Program-made: the position numbers and the translations under genes
Origin: Nemopilema nomurai
Lineage: Eukaryota > Cnidaria > Scyphozoa > Rhizostomeae > Rhizostomatidae
Length of the DNA stretch: 64,000 bases
Reading direction: 5' to 3'
Assembly (NCBI GenBank): GCA_003864495.1
Contig: ML133436.1
Coordinates: 2,915,326-2,979,325 of the forward strand
Part shown: in pieces, positions 1-12,654 of the stretch
Layout: every line of letters starts with the position of its first letter
Position numbering within the stretch: position 1 is the stretch's first letter
Notes under the pieces: model-generated
Told to the model about the DNA's origin: nothing
What the model saw: the letters and a program-made list of their open reading frames with translations, nothing else
Database searches by the model: none

Positions 1-205
1 TTATCACCTCAACCAAAATATAGAACAGGTCTTTGAGGCTGACGTGCGATCAAAATAGATAGCACAGCAACAGCATAATCGAATCCGTAGGGCAGTTTCC
101 ACTGCATGTGATGTCATAGCTGTAGCGTCCGTCAGTTTCTTGATTCGCAACTGACACATACACATTGCCTTGCTTACTTACTATGCTTATATCATACCGT
201 TGAAG

Positions 206-3200
206 GTGCTGATAAGGATGAAAATTTCTGCAAGGGTAGGAAAAGATATTGCCATGCAAAGTACGCAAAAGAAAGAATGCGACATTATTGTCCCAAAACG
301 TGCGGCTATTGTGGAAGAGGTTAGTTGCAATTAATTTCTAATCTACTCGGATTCTACATGCTGTTACGATGTGCACATGGAACCACCTGGAGAGATTCTT
401 TCTTTATGATTCCATCATTTTGTTGCCGGTATATGAACGTTTGTGGATGTTATTTATTCCTATATCTATTCTTTTATAAGTTCGTTTATGAATGTGTGGT
501 GTCGCTTTTATGATCTTGTTCAACGTGCCAGCAAGAGACGTGTCTTTATAAATTTACTGACTAATTACAAAACTAGGCGTATACACATAAAACGAGGGGA
601 CATGTTGTTGATTACGTTACGAAGACAATGGAAGGTGTTAATGACAGTGACACAATGGAGGATATAATTATGTTTAGACAATGGTCACTACAGTGTTCCG
701 GTGCAAGTCTATTCCTAACTTCCTTCAGATGTTGACGATCTTCTGCTGAGGCTCTCGGTACTTCAATAACAGTGCAAGATTGCCCGTATACTGTGGACAG
801 GGCATCCGTTCTTCCTGGGATGTTTTATTTCAATACGCTGTCAAAATGTCAAGAACTATACGGTGTTCTTATTAGTTCCGTTGTTGTAGTTGTTTGAAAT
901 TAGAAGGTATATGTTTGATTGACAGCTCCTGCGCCACCTCCTTGTCTATCAACGCAGTTTGGTTGCTGTTGGGACAAGTCGACCCCAGCATCTGCTCCGT
1001 TAGGTAGTGGAAAAGAGAATTGTCCACGTAAGACAGTTTAATTCAATATTTTATTTAAACTTTTTAAACTTAAACTTAGAGTTATTTTTTCCCTTCAGAC
1101 ATTGTAAAAACATTTTCAAACGCCATCAATTCCTGTACACTGCAAGTTGAATTTACAACATTCTAGACCAAAAATTTTTTATCTCCGACAAGGATTTAAG
1201 AAAAATATATACATTTACAGTATTGCATTACGCAAACACATTTTTACACACTGTCAAGGTCTTGGACTTGAATTGTTAGAAGTAATTTGGAATATCAAGT
1301 CTTCAGTCTCTGTCTTGATGATATTAAGAATTGGAGAGCCAAGGATTCTTGCAAAGATAATAATACTCCAGCTCTTTCATTTCAGCATGCAAGGATAAGC
1401 AAAGTCAGAAATTTTGCAAAATGTTTGAATCGGATTGCACTGATGTCAAAGGAAGACAAATTCGTGCCTTCTGCCCCAAAACATGCCGCATTTGCGGAGG
1501 TAAGCTAATTCATTGGCTTATTGGCCAGAGACCTATGAAGCTTCATAAGTTAAAAGAACTATTTTATATATATTACGTATTTCGCAATTTTATCAAAAAT
1601 GTTATTTTCTCCAGAACAGGCTTACCTATCAAGTTGGAAGACTATCGTATTCCATTATCGCATTCACATCCATTATCTTTTATTTTGATTATAAAAAGAG
1701 AGTATTCAGGACTGTTTTTCGAGCCTTTTCAAACTAACCTAGGTGAGAAATGAATGAGTTTTTTGCATTGAATTAACGTCAATCAATATCTCAATATCTT
1801 TTCATTCATAATCCCCGAAGCCTTTCCGGCTAGAAATTGTCTTTGCTTAAATTTATTTGGGTTTTTTTTGCCCTTATTTGAGCCTAATCTCAACACAGAT
1901 AATAAATAAGTCTTCACTTATTGAAAATTATAGTAAAAGAGAATGCGGTCATTTTTTATAAGAGTCTTCAAGAGATGACATGACACATCATAGTATAAAG
2001 TCCTGAGATTCTCCTGAATTGAGAAGTTTGGTAACTGCATATCAGAAGCAGTAGGATTTTACAGCATGTCAACTTCTTGACATAAGACATCGGTAGACAA
2101 GGGTGTCGTCTAGATTGCATCTGTTGTTAGATACTCTGGGGCATTGAGGCATGTTGTCATACTAAATCAATTTACCAAAAGACAGAGTCAGGAAAACAGT
2201 ACGGCCACACGGCCTCTGACCGGGGATAGGTCCTGAAAAAACAATAGAAGCGTCCACGACACACCAAAGCCACGCCCATTTTCCAATGTTTTGTGAGGAG
2301 GGTTTGCCTTCTAGGAATTTTTTGCCTGGAAGAAGTTCAGCAACTTTTCTAAAATCTGCCTAAAGATTGAATTTTTTAGGTTAGCTAAGGAATGTTTTTA
2401 CTATTGAACAAAAGTACCTTGTTCGGTAAGTTTATTTGGCTATACGAAAGAGGCATGATCTCTTCGTCAGTGTTTGAGCTAACAACTTTGATACTATTTT
2501 GTGAAAACGTGCCCCTCTAGCCCTCGCCCTACTCTTCTATAAAAATTGATTAATTTCTCGTATGCAATAGGCGCCTAAATTAAGGGACTTTAACTGTATT
2601 AATGTCTGTATGATTTCCGCAGAAAACCCGCAGTGCCTTGATCACCCAACGCAGCAATTCGTCTGTCCACAATTCAAAGCCGATGGTCTTTGCAAAACCA
2701 ACGAAAAAAGCATGAGGTTTTACTGCCCAAAGACATGTGGATTCTGCAAACCATGTAAGCCCATCTTTGTATTTGGTCATGAGGTAGAGAAAAAGTAAAG
2801 AGACGTAGTTTAAACCTAAACTAGGCTCTAATCAACGCATATCCACTAGTAATAAAAAACAACAAGTACGCTTCAATGCGCTAATAAGTTTGAACTATAA
2901 TAGCGATTGTTCTTCATTGAATGTCAACACAATCTATGGAAATATTTCTAAGGAAGGTGTCAATAAGCTAGTTTCACCACAACCTCACAGTTTTCATCTT
3001 ATTTGGAAGTGGCCATCTTATTTGATCCTCTGCCCTTGATGATGAGCATAAAAAGACTTTGGCTTCTCCATTTCCCTGACGGATGACTGTTAACAGCAAC
3101 CATTTCTAGGGCAAAAATCAGTCATTGAACTGTTTGATTTAGTCTTTGAACGGAAGATTTTTTATGGGTGGAAATATTCGCTTTTCATCCAATTTAGTGA

Positions 3201-3534
3201 GAACTGTTTCATATTGATAAGTTGATTGCTAACACATTGGATAAGTAACTTTTTGTAGCCGCGATCAAAATATTCAAGCAGAAACTTTCAACCATTCTGA
3301 CAAATCAATTATAAAGTCATTATAGCCATAACACTGTATAGGTATTCAAAACAAACAAAGTATATGAATGGTCCTAACAAATCAGCTTGATAATGGTTAA
3401 GATGGTGGAATTTGTTTTTAGGCAACGACAATCTGGCTGTCAAATGTGGCTACTTAAAGAAGATTGGTGCATGCACAGCTTTCGCTGAAAGAATGAAGAG
3501 TCTGTGTCCTTTTACATGCAAGTTGTGCTTGTGA
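206..3534 (+). CDS. Multi-ShK-domain secreted protein, 3' part (5' end outside window)
   Basis: Five exons are readable: 206-319, 926-1027, 1386-1499, 2623-2754 and 3422-3534 (stop TGA 3532-3534). Internal exons begin with two bases and end with one base of a codon (symmetric phase 1), as in shuffled extracellular modules. Exons 1, 3, 4 and 5 each encode one ShK domain with the typical ending C-P-x-T-C-x-x-C (YCPKTCGYC, FCPKTCRIC, YCPKTCGFC, LCPFTCKLC). Exon 2 encodes a different small Cys-rich module (C-L-S-T-Q-F-G-C-C-W-D) resembling the repeat seen in papilins. The first Cys codon of the last ShK domain is split by the intron: T at 2754 plus GC at 3422-3423. The first exon begins with GT, so it would read Cys if the missing upstream base is T. 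ShK modules are found in anemone channel-blocking toxins, but also in many astacins and other non-toxic extracellular proteins. A multi-domain chain like this is more likely an extracellular or matrix protein; this is inference. Signal peptide and upstream domains lie outside the window. Confidence 0.82.
926..1027 (+). CDS. Papilin-type Cys-rich exon inside the ShK gene
   Basis: A 102 bp phase 1-1 exon with acceptor ...gacag and donor GTAAGA. It encodes a proline-rich lead followed by C-L-S-T-Q-F-G-C-C-W-D-K-S and a downstream E-N-C-P. The adjacent C-C with following W-D is the pattern of the short repeats between Kunitz domains in papilins. The usual glycine after the Ala (A-x-G) is replaced here (A-S-A-P), so the module may have diverged. 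It sits between the first and second visible ShK domains and keeps the frame of the whole chain. Confidence 0.7.
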
Positions 3535-6500
3535 AATACCCAAAAAAGACAATCCCCGTGACTTTGTTTCCAATTTTACGGCTCTTTGCACCATAACTGG
3601 TCTCTCTTCTTTAGGTTGTTTGACCAAAGTATATGGTGCTTTACCTTGCCTCGTTGTTTAACTTTGCTGAAGGGTTTGATTGTAGAAATGGCTAGAAATA
3701 GCTCATTCACGCACCCTTTTTCTATTTAAAAATCTTCATTGAATTGCTGTAGCTGTCTCTCTTAAGAAGATACCTTGATATTGTTTTTTAGAATCTATTA
3801 TAAAATGCGACAAATATGAAATATGAGTGTTTCCTTCCCCAATGACTTTCAAAGATGGTACCTTGATAGTCTGTATTTGTGAAGATGCAAAGACAAATAT
3901 TTTGTAAAATGGAGGAAAACGATATATTCAATATATTCTGGAAGAAGAACGGTATTTTACTTGGCTAATGCTAGTAATATTCTGCAAAAGCAAGATTTTA
4001 AGACAATTTAAGAACCACGTTCCAATTTCAACCAAGAAAAATTCTCTTTTTCAATGTTTATTCAGTAGTGAAGAAGCAGATGAAAAAACAGGAATTCCCT
4101 TATGAGAAAAAGTTTGGTAAGGTAGGATCGGTAAAACCTTGCTTTCTATCTTGACTAAGAATCCCGACTAAAGGCTTGCAATTTTCTTTTAGTTTTTGCT
4201 CTTTTTCAGACGTTTGTTAGTCTGTGGATCGTGTTGCACAAAAGTGTCTTAAGAGCATGCAAAATTCGGCTTCCGCCTATTTCTTGCAATTGTGAAGTTT
4301 TATACCATTTGTGCCATTTAGAATGTTACATTTTCATTTCTCACCATTAGCAAACAGTACTCTTAGGTGCTTGATAAGCTGCCCTCCCCCATTCGCTTAT
4401 TGACTAATCAATTTTTTCCCAACACCCCCGCCCTATCAGGGCTTTGCTCGCTTATTAATTTTCGATTTTCTGCCAACCTCTCTAGTTCTTAAGATGTCTA
4501 TTATCAAAAATGATCCACTGATGGCGTGTTTCTTCTAACAAACAAAAGATGGATACTTATTTCTACTCGATGCCACAAAGTTTGCACTGAAGACTTTGTG
4601 TGAAGACTCACTGAGCCTATACCCCAGCTTATTAGATATTATCTATACAGGTACCAGAACCAGGGACAGTAATGTTTTAGCTGTGAAGAAATAATGATCC
4701 TATTCTTCTTTGCCATTCTACGTTATGCCATTTTAATAGTGCAAGAAAGGAAAACGTTGTGGTACGATTGGACACTCACTTTACAAGTTAATACATGCCA
4801 TTGGTTTTTTGGTCCTTAGAGTAAAACCAAGAGCCCATAGTCTTTGAAATACGATGATTTCCCATAAGTAGATCTTACTCTCCTTTGGCACGTGAGAGGT
4901 AGTGTAAAAATATTCCCGTGTGCTGTGATTGGTTGAATTTACAGTCATGATGGTTTGTATCATAAGAAGAAGTGACCTCAAGGAAGCAGGTCAAAGGGCA
5001 ACATATTCGGTTGTGTTAGATCATCTTTAGGCCCCGTTTAGACGATGCCGGTACTGCGCCACGTTCGATTTAACACAGTTTTTGACCAACTTTTTGCACG
5101 AGTTCGATACGACGCTGGCATAAACGGTGGCTGTGAGCAATGCTATCCTGGGTAGTTGCAAGAGTAATGATTCTGCAGAAAGAAGCAAAGAAAAAATCAT
5201 CAAAATAAATTACAGAATTTTCGACCTCTTTTCTGTCTACTTGTAAACCTACTTTGTACTTTCCACTATGCCTTAAAAGTATGCCCTTAAAAACAACCGC
5301 CCCTTCACCCTGTTTCGCCGGCCCTGTTGCACCCCACCCCACCCCTAGTCTACTCGTCTCCATGCTACGAGTCTCTCTCTGGTTCTTTGACCTTCTTGGA
5401 CTGGTGGGTTCAAAGGAGACATCATGGCGGCGTGCGCAGCGGAATTGATTGCTAATGTAGCTCTAACACATTTCTGAAGTGTATACGCACTCGGGGTCTG
5501 TCATAAAAGCACGTCCCAGAAGATCTAGACATCAAGAATGAATACACGGTGGTGGACTAGCAACATTTCTGCCGCACATCTGCGTTGAGTACTTCCTTCA
5601 ACAACCCTTAGCAAATTGGAGATGTTGAAATCGATTAATGGACAACAGCCCGTTCACAAGAAAGAAGGACAACCGCAGCAAAATTCTTCCACAGGACAAA
5701 AAAGGGCTCCTAATGCCAGTTCGGCGAAAGGAAGCCGTAACCCTTACCAATCCTTTATGTGACAAGTTTGCAATCAAACATCTGGCTTGAATCATACTGA
5801 GAGGTACGTTACAGCAATATGCGCCCTTATGTGGATATCATTTTTGTAAAGTTTAAATGTCGATGAAGAGATTGAGTTCAAGTTTCAAAGCTTGTTTCTG
5901 AGTTTTTTAGTTGTATTTAAATCTATCAAATTCAAGCTGGATAGGCTGTGAACATTTTGTTTATTGGCTTTTTCATGTCCGTTACATCATCAGTAAAATA
6001 TTAATAACTTTTTTTCTAGTTGCTCCATTGTACCATTTTGTAGCTCATTATAAAACACTTTATAAGCTTACCGTATTATGACGTAAGTAAGCTTGAGTTT
6101 TTGTAGCCAGTACATTTCCAAAGTGTCCACCTTGAAAATCATCTTTATTTTCAAAAAAATTTTTCTTGTGGTACTAGGGAAATTGGAGCACAGCCATTAA
6201 GCATTTTGAACCAAGAAGGCACAATTCCTTGATAGATGGTAAGTTTTCTGCCGCCTTTAAGACTTTGAACTTATTTATATTCAGTCTTGGCAAAATTTTG
6301 CATTTATTAGGCATTTCTAGCAGTTATTTTGTAATTGGCTGCCTTTTCTCAAAAGTATCAAAGGTTTGATTGTCTACCATGTCTGTATAATTATCACAAA
6401 ATAGAGCTCTTTCAGGAACTATATGTATATTTTCTCCTGTGAAAGTGCTAGCTAGTTCACAAGTCACGAGAAAATTAAGTGCTTTTCCACCCTCCTCATT

Positions 6501-7580
6501 TGTACCATTTCACAAATCATGAAACTGGTTGACAAGTATATTGCATATTGTGTTCTGATTCTTTTCAAAGAAAACTTTGTATTTTGGAGTTATCTTAATC
6601 AGATTTGAAAAGTCAATGAACAGATTAGGACTTAAATGGGAAACATTAATAAGTTATGATACCCCTTGTGGACAGAAAACCAAGAGGTAAAAAAATGTCA
6701 GGATGAATAAACTTAGTATAGTAAATAATAGAACACAACAGTAGGGTGAGCAGTACATGGCCCAGGGGTGGAGGTACAGGTGTATGATTTCCTGTCTTAA
6801 ACAGTCAGGCCTGGTATAGGGTGGTTATGTTTAACCTTAAAGATCGGTCAATCTTATGGATTAAATTTAAAGATGAATCAATGATATGTCATTAGTATAA
6901 GAACTAGTTGGTAGATGATAAAAATGGAGGAAGTTTTTTTTAACAAAATCCATGTGCAACAAAGGGTCTGTTTCAACTTAACTAGCCTCATTTTAAGAAT
7001 GCTTATATCTTTTGGTTTTTTATGATAATAATAATGTAGCAATGATTTCTAGGAATCTGACATCAGTGCCTAATGATTCTTCAACATGAATCTAGCTGCA
7101 GTGGTTCTCAAGATCAAATTTAGTTGGTGCAATGAGATGAATCATTGACAGTGTTGCTTGCTGATATTCCAGAAAAGGTAATTGGTCACATTTTATTTTG
7201 TGCTGCTTGCATAGTTTTGTTTGAGTTTCACTGAGATTTGTATTTGCATCAATGATTGATATTTCCAGATTTCATTTTTTAAAGCATTCATTTTCATTCC
7301 ACATTAAAGAGCTCTTTACTTTTTCAATAGTGTTTATATGGGATATATTTAGCCACAGCACCTACAAAGTCAGACCCTTTTTTGTTCCCTTAAAATCTTA
7401 ACTCACTCAAATCCAAATGAATGCCAAAATCATTGACACTTAATTGTCAAATTTGATAAAAAAGTATGCAAAATATCATGTAATCAAAAAGAATCCAAAC
7501 TTTATTTTCCTTCAATATGAATTACAAGTTTTCAAGTTGCCTTTTCCATTGTAAATTTCTTCATATTTTAGTAATGAATT
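3535..7580. other. Gene-poor stretch after the ShK gene
   Basis: No convincing exon was found. The region around 5320-5430 is GC-richer and leads into an ATG at 5424 (Kozak-like catcATGGCGG) whose frame stops after 17 codons. A 46-codon Gln/Ser/Lys-rich frame runs 5622-5762, and a good donor (GAG|GTACGT) lies at about 5801. This could be an untranslated first exon of an unseen gene, but no downstream coding exon could be tied to it. The rest is AT-rich intergenic or intronic sequence. Confidence 0.35.

Positions 7581-7583
<3 letters not shown>

Positions 7584-7621
<38 letters not shown>
7584..7621. repeat. (AT)n microsatellite
   Basis: An uninterrupted run of alternating A and T of about 38 bases. 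A shorter (TA)n run lies at 25417-25433. Confidence 0.97.
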
Positions 7622-7623
<2 letters not shown>

Positions 7624-7908
7624 TTTGTTTATTTTTAGTGGGTCTTTAGAAAACTTTTAGAATTCCTTTTTTTATTTTGTGATATTTTTTAGCTTCAAGT
7701 TACTTTTTTCTAGAGTTCATATAGAAACAGAAGCCTTGGCAATATGTTGAAAGGTTGTGGACTTCTGTTTTGATTTACTGTTTGTAAGCACTCTCAATAT
7801 ACATAGTCTTAATCTGCTTGATATTTAATTTAGTTATTCCATTGAATATATATTATCAGTCTTTAAGATAAAATAAGACTTAAATAAATGGCTGATCTTC
7901 ACCCCCCT

Positions 7909-8281
7909 CTTTTACTGCATTTCAACTGTTCTTTTGGATATCAAGTAGTTTCAAAGTCCTTTAAATATAGGCTATCTCTTTTATTGCATTTCAACTGTTC
8001 TTTTGGATATCAAGTAGTTTCAAAGTCCTTTGAATATAGGCTCTCTTTATTGCATTTCAACTGTTCTTTTGGATATCAAGTAGTTTCAAAGTCCTTTAAA
8101 TATAGGCTATCTCTTTTATTGCATTTCAACTGTTCTTTTGGATATCAAGTAGTTTCAAAGTCCTTTGAATATAGGCTCTCTTTTATTGCATTTCAACTGT
8201 TCTTTTGGATATCAAGTAGTTTCAAAGTCCTTTAAATATAGGCTATCTCTTTTATTGCATTTCAACTGTTCTTTTGGATAT
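7909..8281. repeat. Tandem array, six 66-69 bp units in an alternating two-unit pattern
   Basis: The core gcatttcaactgttctttt starts at 7917, 7986, 8052, 8121, 8188 and 8257, giving spacings of 69, 66, 69, 67 and 69. Odd copies carry 'tttaaatataggctatctc' and even copies carry 'tttgaatataggctctc', so the true repeating block is a dimer of about 135 bp. The array stays open in one forward frame for 115 codons because 66 and 69 are multiples of 3, but the 67-base spacing shifts the frame. The ORF is therefore a by-product of the repeat, not a gene. Confidence 0.95.
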
Positions 8282-8523
8282 TGAACCATTGTCTTAACAA
8301 GAAGTTTGAAAGTTAATTAATTAATAGAGTGTTTTTTCCTGCATGTTCTAACGCTAGGAGCTTAGGATATGTTTCAGAGATTGCTACGTACAAAGGCCCA
8401 AAACGTTGGTCTTCTGGTAGGTTTGGTCGATTTTAGATATGTTTCAGAAATCGCTAGGTACGGTAGGTTCGAAAGATGAAAAGTTTAAGATAGGTTTTGC
8501 CCGGCCGACCCCTATTGTACAAT

Positions 8524-8682
8524 GGGATCTGGTCCCATGGGATTTGTCGAGTTCCTCCTGTCTTTTTTTTTGCATTGTTTTGAATTTTCGGTCGATATTG
8601 TCTTCAAAACAATTGCGATCGAAAGCTCAAAACAGCGAAAACAAAGACATATGGAACACGAACTTCCCAGGGACCAGATCCC
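8524..8682. mobile_element. Fold-back (MITE-like) element with inverted ends
   Basis: The left end GGGATCTGGTCCCATGGGA (8524-8542) is the inverted complement of TCCCAGGGACCAGATCCC (8665-8682) with one base of indel. The interior is also an imperfect palindrome: gttttgaattttcggtcg on the left faces gcgatcgaaagctcaaaac on the right. The whole 159 bp could fold into one long hairpin. No clear target-site duplication is visible and it has no coding capacity. Confidence 0.7.
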
Positions 8683-9479
8683 GACTTGAAGGTCAAAGAT
8701 CCAGCTCGAGAGAAACACAAGTTTGGCAACATAATGAATTAATATTCGACGAAGTCAAATTCATCAAATTTGCGTTAAACATCACATCTATATTATTAAA
8801 GCTACATAACAAAAAAGCTTTAACATCAAAGATAAAAATGCGAAATATAGCTTTTTGGAAATAGATCATTATCAGGACTTTATCAACAGTTTCAGCTTAA
8901 AAAGGTTGCTAAATTAAAACTGCATAAAATGTTGTACTTCGTATTATTTTGGAATAATTTTCATTGCCATTGACAGAAATGTTAACAGTGAATCCCAAAA
9001 TCCTATAAACATTGAATGCGGGATGCAAATTAGATTACTGTGTCTGGCGCAACGGACGTTAAAGGATGATTTTTTGGAGGATCATAGAGATCCTGTTACC
9101 TACGTTGATTTTCTGTTTGGAAAATGTTACTTTGTCATGATCATGATTGGGTTGCAAACTCAAAAATCAAGATGGGAACCTCAAAGACATAGGACCTTTC
9201 AAGAGATGCTAAGTAACAATAAACTTGCCACTCTAATAAAAGTTCGTGTCTGCCTTGAAATTCACTTCTTCAATCGTCTCTTGGCACTTCTCTTGCAATA
9301 AATCGCGGGGCGTTCGGATATTGTCTCGTTTTTCTCTAAAAATTAATAAGAAAATTAATTTAAGATATTGGGCATTAGATGAGGTCAAAGAGCTCAGGGG
9401 GGATCTTTTGACACATAGGTAATCCTAGTATATGCACAAACGAGATATTATTGTGCAGTGGACAGTTTGAAAGTAGTTG

Positions 9480-11180
9480 AATACAAAGAGGGCGGTGTTA
9501 TAGGGTCACGTGGTTAGGGTGCGTGAAATGACTGTGGAGAATGGTTACTGGTGTAAATAGAGTGATGTAGTGGTAGCATATACATGGGTCATGTCAAACG
9601 GAAAATGGAAGAAATCGACGTGTGTCAGTCCAGATTCGAAGGCACGTAATCAGATTGCATGCACCATGGTCCGCGCGCCATTTCGTAATACAGCGAAGCA
9701 AATTAACCGCTATCCAGGAGCAGATACCAACAGTGACCTGAATCTGAAGCAAGTTGAAACTAGACTGTACAAGTAAGACATAAATGAACAGCTAGAAAAT
9801 TTTCGTTTAAGGAAAGTTTCATTTGGTTTTAATGTTGTTTTTGAAGTAGCTTGTGTTTAGGTTTGTTCTAAGATAATTGGTTTGAAAAGTGTTTGAAATA
9901 GAAGAAATTGAGGAAACCTTTAACACGAATGCAGAAGAAAAATATAACAAAATACTAAATTAGAATGTTAATGGAAAAGAAACGGAAGAAATTCTTTATT
10001 CTTGATATTGGAGAAGAACGAAGAACGGCGAAAGAAAAGCTTATACAGAGAGCTAGACACTTTGATAAGATAGAAACAAGTATCATTTTGTAAGGTAATA
10101 TGAGGTGGAATGACTATCGCAGCACAAACAATACGATAAAATCGAGAAAAACACTTTGTTCATCAAGTGGATGTTTGATAAAATATACAGGGACCAACAG
10201 AATTGAAAACGAAGAATTCCTTGGTAGATGAGAAGAGTGGTGACTTGTTTGAAGATAATGGAAGAGGAAGACTGGAGAAACGGTTTGAGGGTGAAGTTTG
10301 GTAAAGCAAAGGGAATCCAACATCTAAGTCAAAATGGCAGAAGCACTGGAATGTTTGTTATACACAGTGTAGTCAAACAAAAAGCTGCTGATGTTAAAAA
10401 GACCTATGTATGTGTTTTAATGATTACTTGTTACCTGAAGTCATCTATGATAAATTTTTCGCCGTACTGAATAACCCCTGCCTCGATAGAATGATAAACT
10501 AGACGGAGGTTTAGAGAAGGGTTCGACATAATGTGAACAATATCAGCTATGCATATGATACTGTGTTGATTGCGAATACACAGGGAAAAACTATCAATGT
10601 ATTCTAAATAAATAATTTCATTAAATGCAAATAAGGAATTCTAACTATCTAGGTGGCCTTAAGGTATCCAATTCTACAATTAAACAATAATTTTTGCTGG
10701 GATAATAAGCATTCAATAAAAGGAGGAGTACTTCAACAAATTCCAACAAAATTCGGTCAGCAAAGCAGAATCACCTATTTTGGTTTATCCTTTTGCATGA
10801 ATGTGAACGATGAAGTTTCTCTTTTGCCATATAAAGAAATTTAAGACTGTTGTTAATAGGAAGAATGGCTAAGATTTTATGGACTGATAAGGTGGTCAAA
10901 TTAGCATTGGCAAAAGCTGACGGAAAGTGCAAACAATTATAGACAAACAGAGAAATGACGTGTTTTTTTGGGGGGGGGGGGCATATTTGTGAAGAAACAG
11001 TATGATAAATCTAGAATTGAAAATGGGGAAATTGACAAAAACCACACGGAGGATGACTTGTCTCATTAAAGTGTAACAGAATGGAAGAATTTCAGGAATT
11101 AACACAGTATTCTTGTGGAAATCCTGGGGGAAAACGGTAGAGTTTCGATGTCAACATCTCTCTGAACTCTGCCACGCTCT
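9480..11180 (+). mobile_element. Decayed non-LTR retrotransposon (LINE), endonuclease and reverse transcriptase remnants
   Basis: In forward frames, 9500-9780 shows the end of an AP-endonuclease-like domain: a piece like N-E-N-G-x-x, then T-W-V, S-P-D-x-K-A-R-N-Q-I, and R-G-A-D-x-x-S-D replaced by P-G-A-D-T-N-S-D. At about 10538-10575 the reverse-transcriptase catalytic box reads S-Y-A-Y-D-T-V-L-I-A instead of Y-A-D-D. A Y-L-G-G motif follows near 10650, and a W-T-D-K-V motif (post-RT region) near 10880. Frames are broken by stops, indels and a G11 run at 10971-10981. The order EN then RT fits RTE-, CR1- or L2-type elements; the clade cannot be decided by eye. The element is dead: one catalytic Asp is lost and the frame is destroyed. 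Confidence 0.65.
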
Positions 11181-12654
11181 TTTGAAATGATTGATGGAAA
11201 TGTTGCATCTTCAGTTGGCACCCATAGGCATTCCAAAATGCAGGTATTTCTATGTAGACGCCTCCGTGTGTTTTGTGCATTTGGTAATGGTGCCATATTT
11301 AATATATAGAAGATTAAATTACTAAATGTTCCTTGTATTCCTGCTCTTGAACAAGCAATATACGAATTCTCATGTAGAATATAAAGAAGAGTTACCTTCC
11401 ATTTGCTCAGAAGCATTGTCCTCTACCAGCACCATTTTGAGGTTACTTCGAAACTCAGCGAGAAACTTAATGGATCTGAAATACAAAGCAAACCTCTCAA
11501 AATTTGTCCATTACCGCATGTTCACAGCTCGACATTTTCAATTTGTTTAAAATTTGATTCATTTTTCCAAATATGAACTAAGTCCAAAGAGCATAATATT
11601 TGGAGCATTCGGATAGTGTTTTCATCGCTATATGATGTATACTTCTTGAGGTTCAAAGTTTTATAGTGACGTTGAGAATCTATGAAAGCACTATAGCCTT
11701 GTATAAGTGGCCATTTTGGGCCTGAATTTCGTTGACCCTGAATCACAAAACCCACTTAGTAATCCCACTCGAAGGAGCTAGTTTCAAGCTTAGCAAACCT
11801 TTGTTTGAGGAAAATCTTCATTGTATATTCAAAAATTCAAATTTCAATTTGCACCAAAAAGTGCCACACTATATAAAGCGCGTATTTTTATTGCAAAGAA
11901 CATACCATTGTCACAAAAGTTCGTCTCTCAGTCTTCAAGTTCCCCTGTTTGTCTTTCTCGGCCCTTCTCTTGCAGAAAATGCGCGGTGCTCTCAAATGAA
12001 GCTTTCTTCGCTAAAAATGAAAAGCAAAGCTTAGATTAGGAATTTATTGTCTATTCCTGCCAAAATTCTGAGGAAAGCGCCTGATTTTGCAAGCATCCAA
12101 GTCTCTGGGCTCTACCAAACTCCGCAGAAATTGATTCATAGATTTATGATAAGTTGCAGTGATTTATATTACAGCAGTAAAACTCTAGGACCGATTTCAC
12201 AAGTGGTCCACCTAGTGACCGGGATGTTTAAAATAAAGGAGACTCAATCACTAGCAAACACTCCCCTCCCCTCTGTGTCATGCAGTGAATTATTAGCATA
12301 GGAAAGTTACCTCTCATTGACTCTCCAGTGTTGCCTTTGACCAGCGCTTCTTCGCAACCCCACGAGGAACCTCTCTGACCTGAACAACAACATGTCTCTG
12401 GGAAATTTGCATGTCACCACGTTTCAAATATTTATCGCTTTGAATTGACGAACTCTAATACAAACTTTAGAAAGCTATTTGAACAAATGCAAGCCTTGGA
12501 AGAATATTCTTACGTAACAAACAAGAAACAAGCTACTGGGATGAAATTACGTACATTTTGCTATCCAAGAACCGATTTTCTGATCCCAACCGTCCGCAAC
12601 ATTAGCTCCTCGTGAATAGTACCAAAATCAAGAGTCGCATTGCCTTGACACGTT

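Noticed and set aside
5070..5363. 97-codon minus-strand frame near 5.1-5.4 kb
   Set aside because: Covers a GC-richer promoter-like block; no domain and no exon structure.
7888..8235. 115-codon open frame with repeated 22-23 residue units
   Set aside because: It is the translation of the tandem array; unit lengths happen to be multiples of three, and one 67-base spacing breaks the frame.
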